DNA from: Palsa-1033 sp963735455
GTDB lineage: Bacteria > Chloroflexota > Limnocylindria > Limnocylindrales > CSP1-4
Assembly (NCBI GenBank): GCA_963735455.1
Contig: CAVTKZ010000005.1
Location: 24,471 to 88,470 of the forward strand
Reading direction: 5' to 3'
Length of the DNA stretch: 64,000 nucleotides
In this document: piece after piece, positions 63,259-64,000 of the stretch
Layout: every line of letters starts with the position of its first letter
Position numbering within the stretch: position 1 is the stretch's first letter
The notes under the pieces: model-generated
The model's input: the letters and a program-made list of their open reading frames with translations, nothing else
Databases searched by the model: none
What the model was told of the DNA's origin: nothing
Translations under genes and position numbers: made by a program

Positions 63259-64000
63259 CGGTCGCGGAACCGAGCGGGGATCGCGACCGAGACGGGCTCG
63301 CCCGGTCCCCGCCGGAAGGCGATCTGGCCAAAGCCGGCGTCCGCGGCGATCTGATAGGCGGCGTCGAGCCCGTGGGCGAACCAGCTCGGCCGGTGGGCGT
63401 CCGACCCGGCCGTCAGCCGCTCGCCGCCGAGCTCGCGGAAGCGAGCCACGACGGCGGCCGACGGGTATGTCTCGCCGGTCGCCTGGCGCAGCCCGCTGGT
63501 GTTGACCTCGAGGCCCACGCCGCCCTCGACGAGTGCCCGGAGGAGGGGCTCGTACAGGTCGAGTCGATCCGCGAACTGGGCGGGTGTCACGTGGGGCAGG
63601 AGGTAGCGCTTGATCGAATCGAGGTGGCCGATCGTGTCGAACAGGCCGCTCCGTACCGCGGCCAGCACCTCGCTGAACGAAGGCTCGACGATCTCGTCCA
63701 GGCTGCGCCCGGCGACGAAGCTCGCCACCCGCGAGGCGTGATAGGGCGAGTCGAGCGTGACGTGGACCGAGCCGATCACGAAGTCATAGGCGTGGCTCCG
63801 GAGGTGCTCCCGGATCTCGTCCTCGCGGCCCGATTCGTAGCTGACCTCCAGCCCGAAGCGGATCGCGACGCCGTGCGGCGCCCAGCGCTCGGCCGCCGCC
63901 CGCAGGATCCGCTCGCGGGTCCCGAAGTCGGGCTCGAAGTTCAGCCAGCGCGGATCGAAATCGATATGGTCGGTGATCGCCAGCTCGGCGATCCCGCGCT
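63255..64000 (-). CDS. PHP-domain phosphatase (histidinol-phosphatase-like), N-terminus outside window
   Basis: The gene enters from the right edge; 248 codons are present. They contain ELAITDHIDF (second metal motif), GLEVSYESGREDEIREHLRS, FVIGSVHVTLDSPY, LFDTIGHLDSIKRYLLPHV, GVGLEVNTSGLRQ and ERLTAGSDAHRP, the order expected for HisK/HisJ-type PHP phosphatases. The N-terminal HxH is beyond the window. Histidinol phosphatase is likely, but related PHP enzymes act on other phosphomonoesters. Confidence 0.85.
   Translation of the reverse strand, partial: RGIAELAITDHIDFDPRWLNFEPDFGTRERILRAAAERWAPHGVAIRFGLEVSYESGREDEIREHLRSHAYDFVIGSVHVTLDSPYHASRVASFVAGRSLDEIVEPSFSEVLAAVRSGLFDTIGHLDSIKRYLLPHVTPAQFADRLDLYEPLLRALVEGGVGLEVNTSGLRQATGETYPSAAVVARFRELGGERLTAGSDAHRPSWFAHGLDAAYQIAADAGFGQIAFRRGPGEPVSVAIPARFRDR

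Noticed and set aside
1..64000. CRISPR arrays, insertion sequences, prophage genes, tRNA or rRNA genes
   Set aside because: No regularly spaced repeats, transposase or phage motifs were seen, and no tRNA-like T-loop plus acceptor pairing was noticed in the gaps. A tool-based RNA scan was not possible.

Overview
The window is about 70% GC, with strong G/C third-position preference and no rRNA, tRNA, insertion sequence or CRISPR array that I could see. Gene content fits a bacterium of the phylum Chloroflexota, probably a Limnocylindria-like high-GC lineage: a large expansion of GT87-type membrane glycosyltransferases, a MalT-like ATPase fused to a SARP-type (BTAD) domain, DUF5317, DUF6504, a CelD-like acetyltransferase and LexA boxes of the CGAAC-N4-GTTCG type. 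A high-GC actinobacterium is the main alternative. No taxonomic marker was searched.

Layout. (1) 0-23.5 kb is a glycan/envelope island: nine GT87-like proteins, three GT39/ArnT-like GT-C proteins, a GT2 polyprenyl-phosphate sugar synthase, a GT4 transferase, a CelD-like acetyltransferase, an OafA-like acyltransferase, a membrane-fused spermidine-synthase-like protein, a PIG-L deacetylase and Pcm. (2) 23.5-32.4 kb is signalling: an acidic single-span protein, a DUF5317-MFS fusion, an HD-GYP phosphodiesterase, a 39-codon membrane peptide, a very large MalT/BTAD regulator, dodecin and a zinc-ribbon protein. (3) 32.7-37.8 kb is replication and SOS: dnaB, lexA, DUF1232, rplI, dinB and a DUF6504 gene. 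Both lexA and the DUF6504 gene have a LexA box inside the -35/-10 spacer. (4) 38-41.3 kb is a one-carbon operon, fchA-folD-fhs. (5) 43-56 kb is histidine catabolism (hutH, hutU, ftcD, hutI, plus a divergent HisD paralogue), interrupted by an ECF sigma/Kelch receptor pair and its lipoprotein target. (6) 56-64 kb holds cydAB, two metallo-beta-lactamase-fold proteins, an HExxH lipoprotein, argS and a PHP phosphatase.

Modules 4 and 5 fit together. Histidine goes to glutamate and 5-formimino-tetrahydrofolate. FchA, FolD and Fhs can then take the formimino carbon to formate with ATP formation.

Two window-wide patterns stand out. First, many genes in 10.5-21.6 kb, and a few elsewhere, are interrupted by +1 frameshifts. 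I count about 60. Each can be repaired by deleting one G next to a C, and I saw no -1 shift. This is most likely a consensus error, but it decides how these genes must be read. Coordinates for these genes are given as whole repaired genes. Second, at least fifteen start codons lie 6-9 bases after a TANNNT hexamer with no room for a ribosome binding site, which points to widespread leaderless transcripts.
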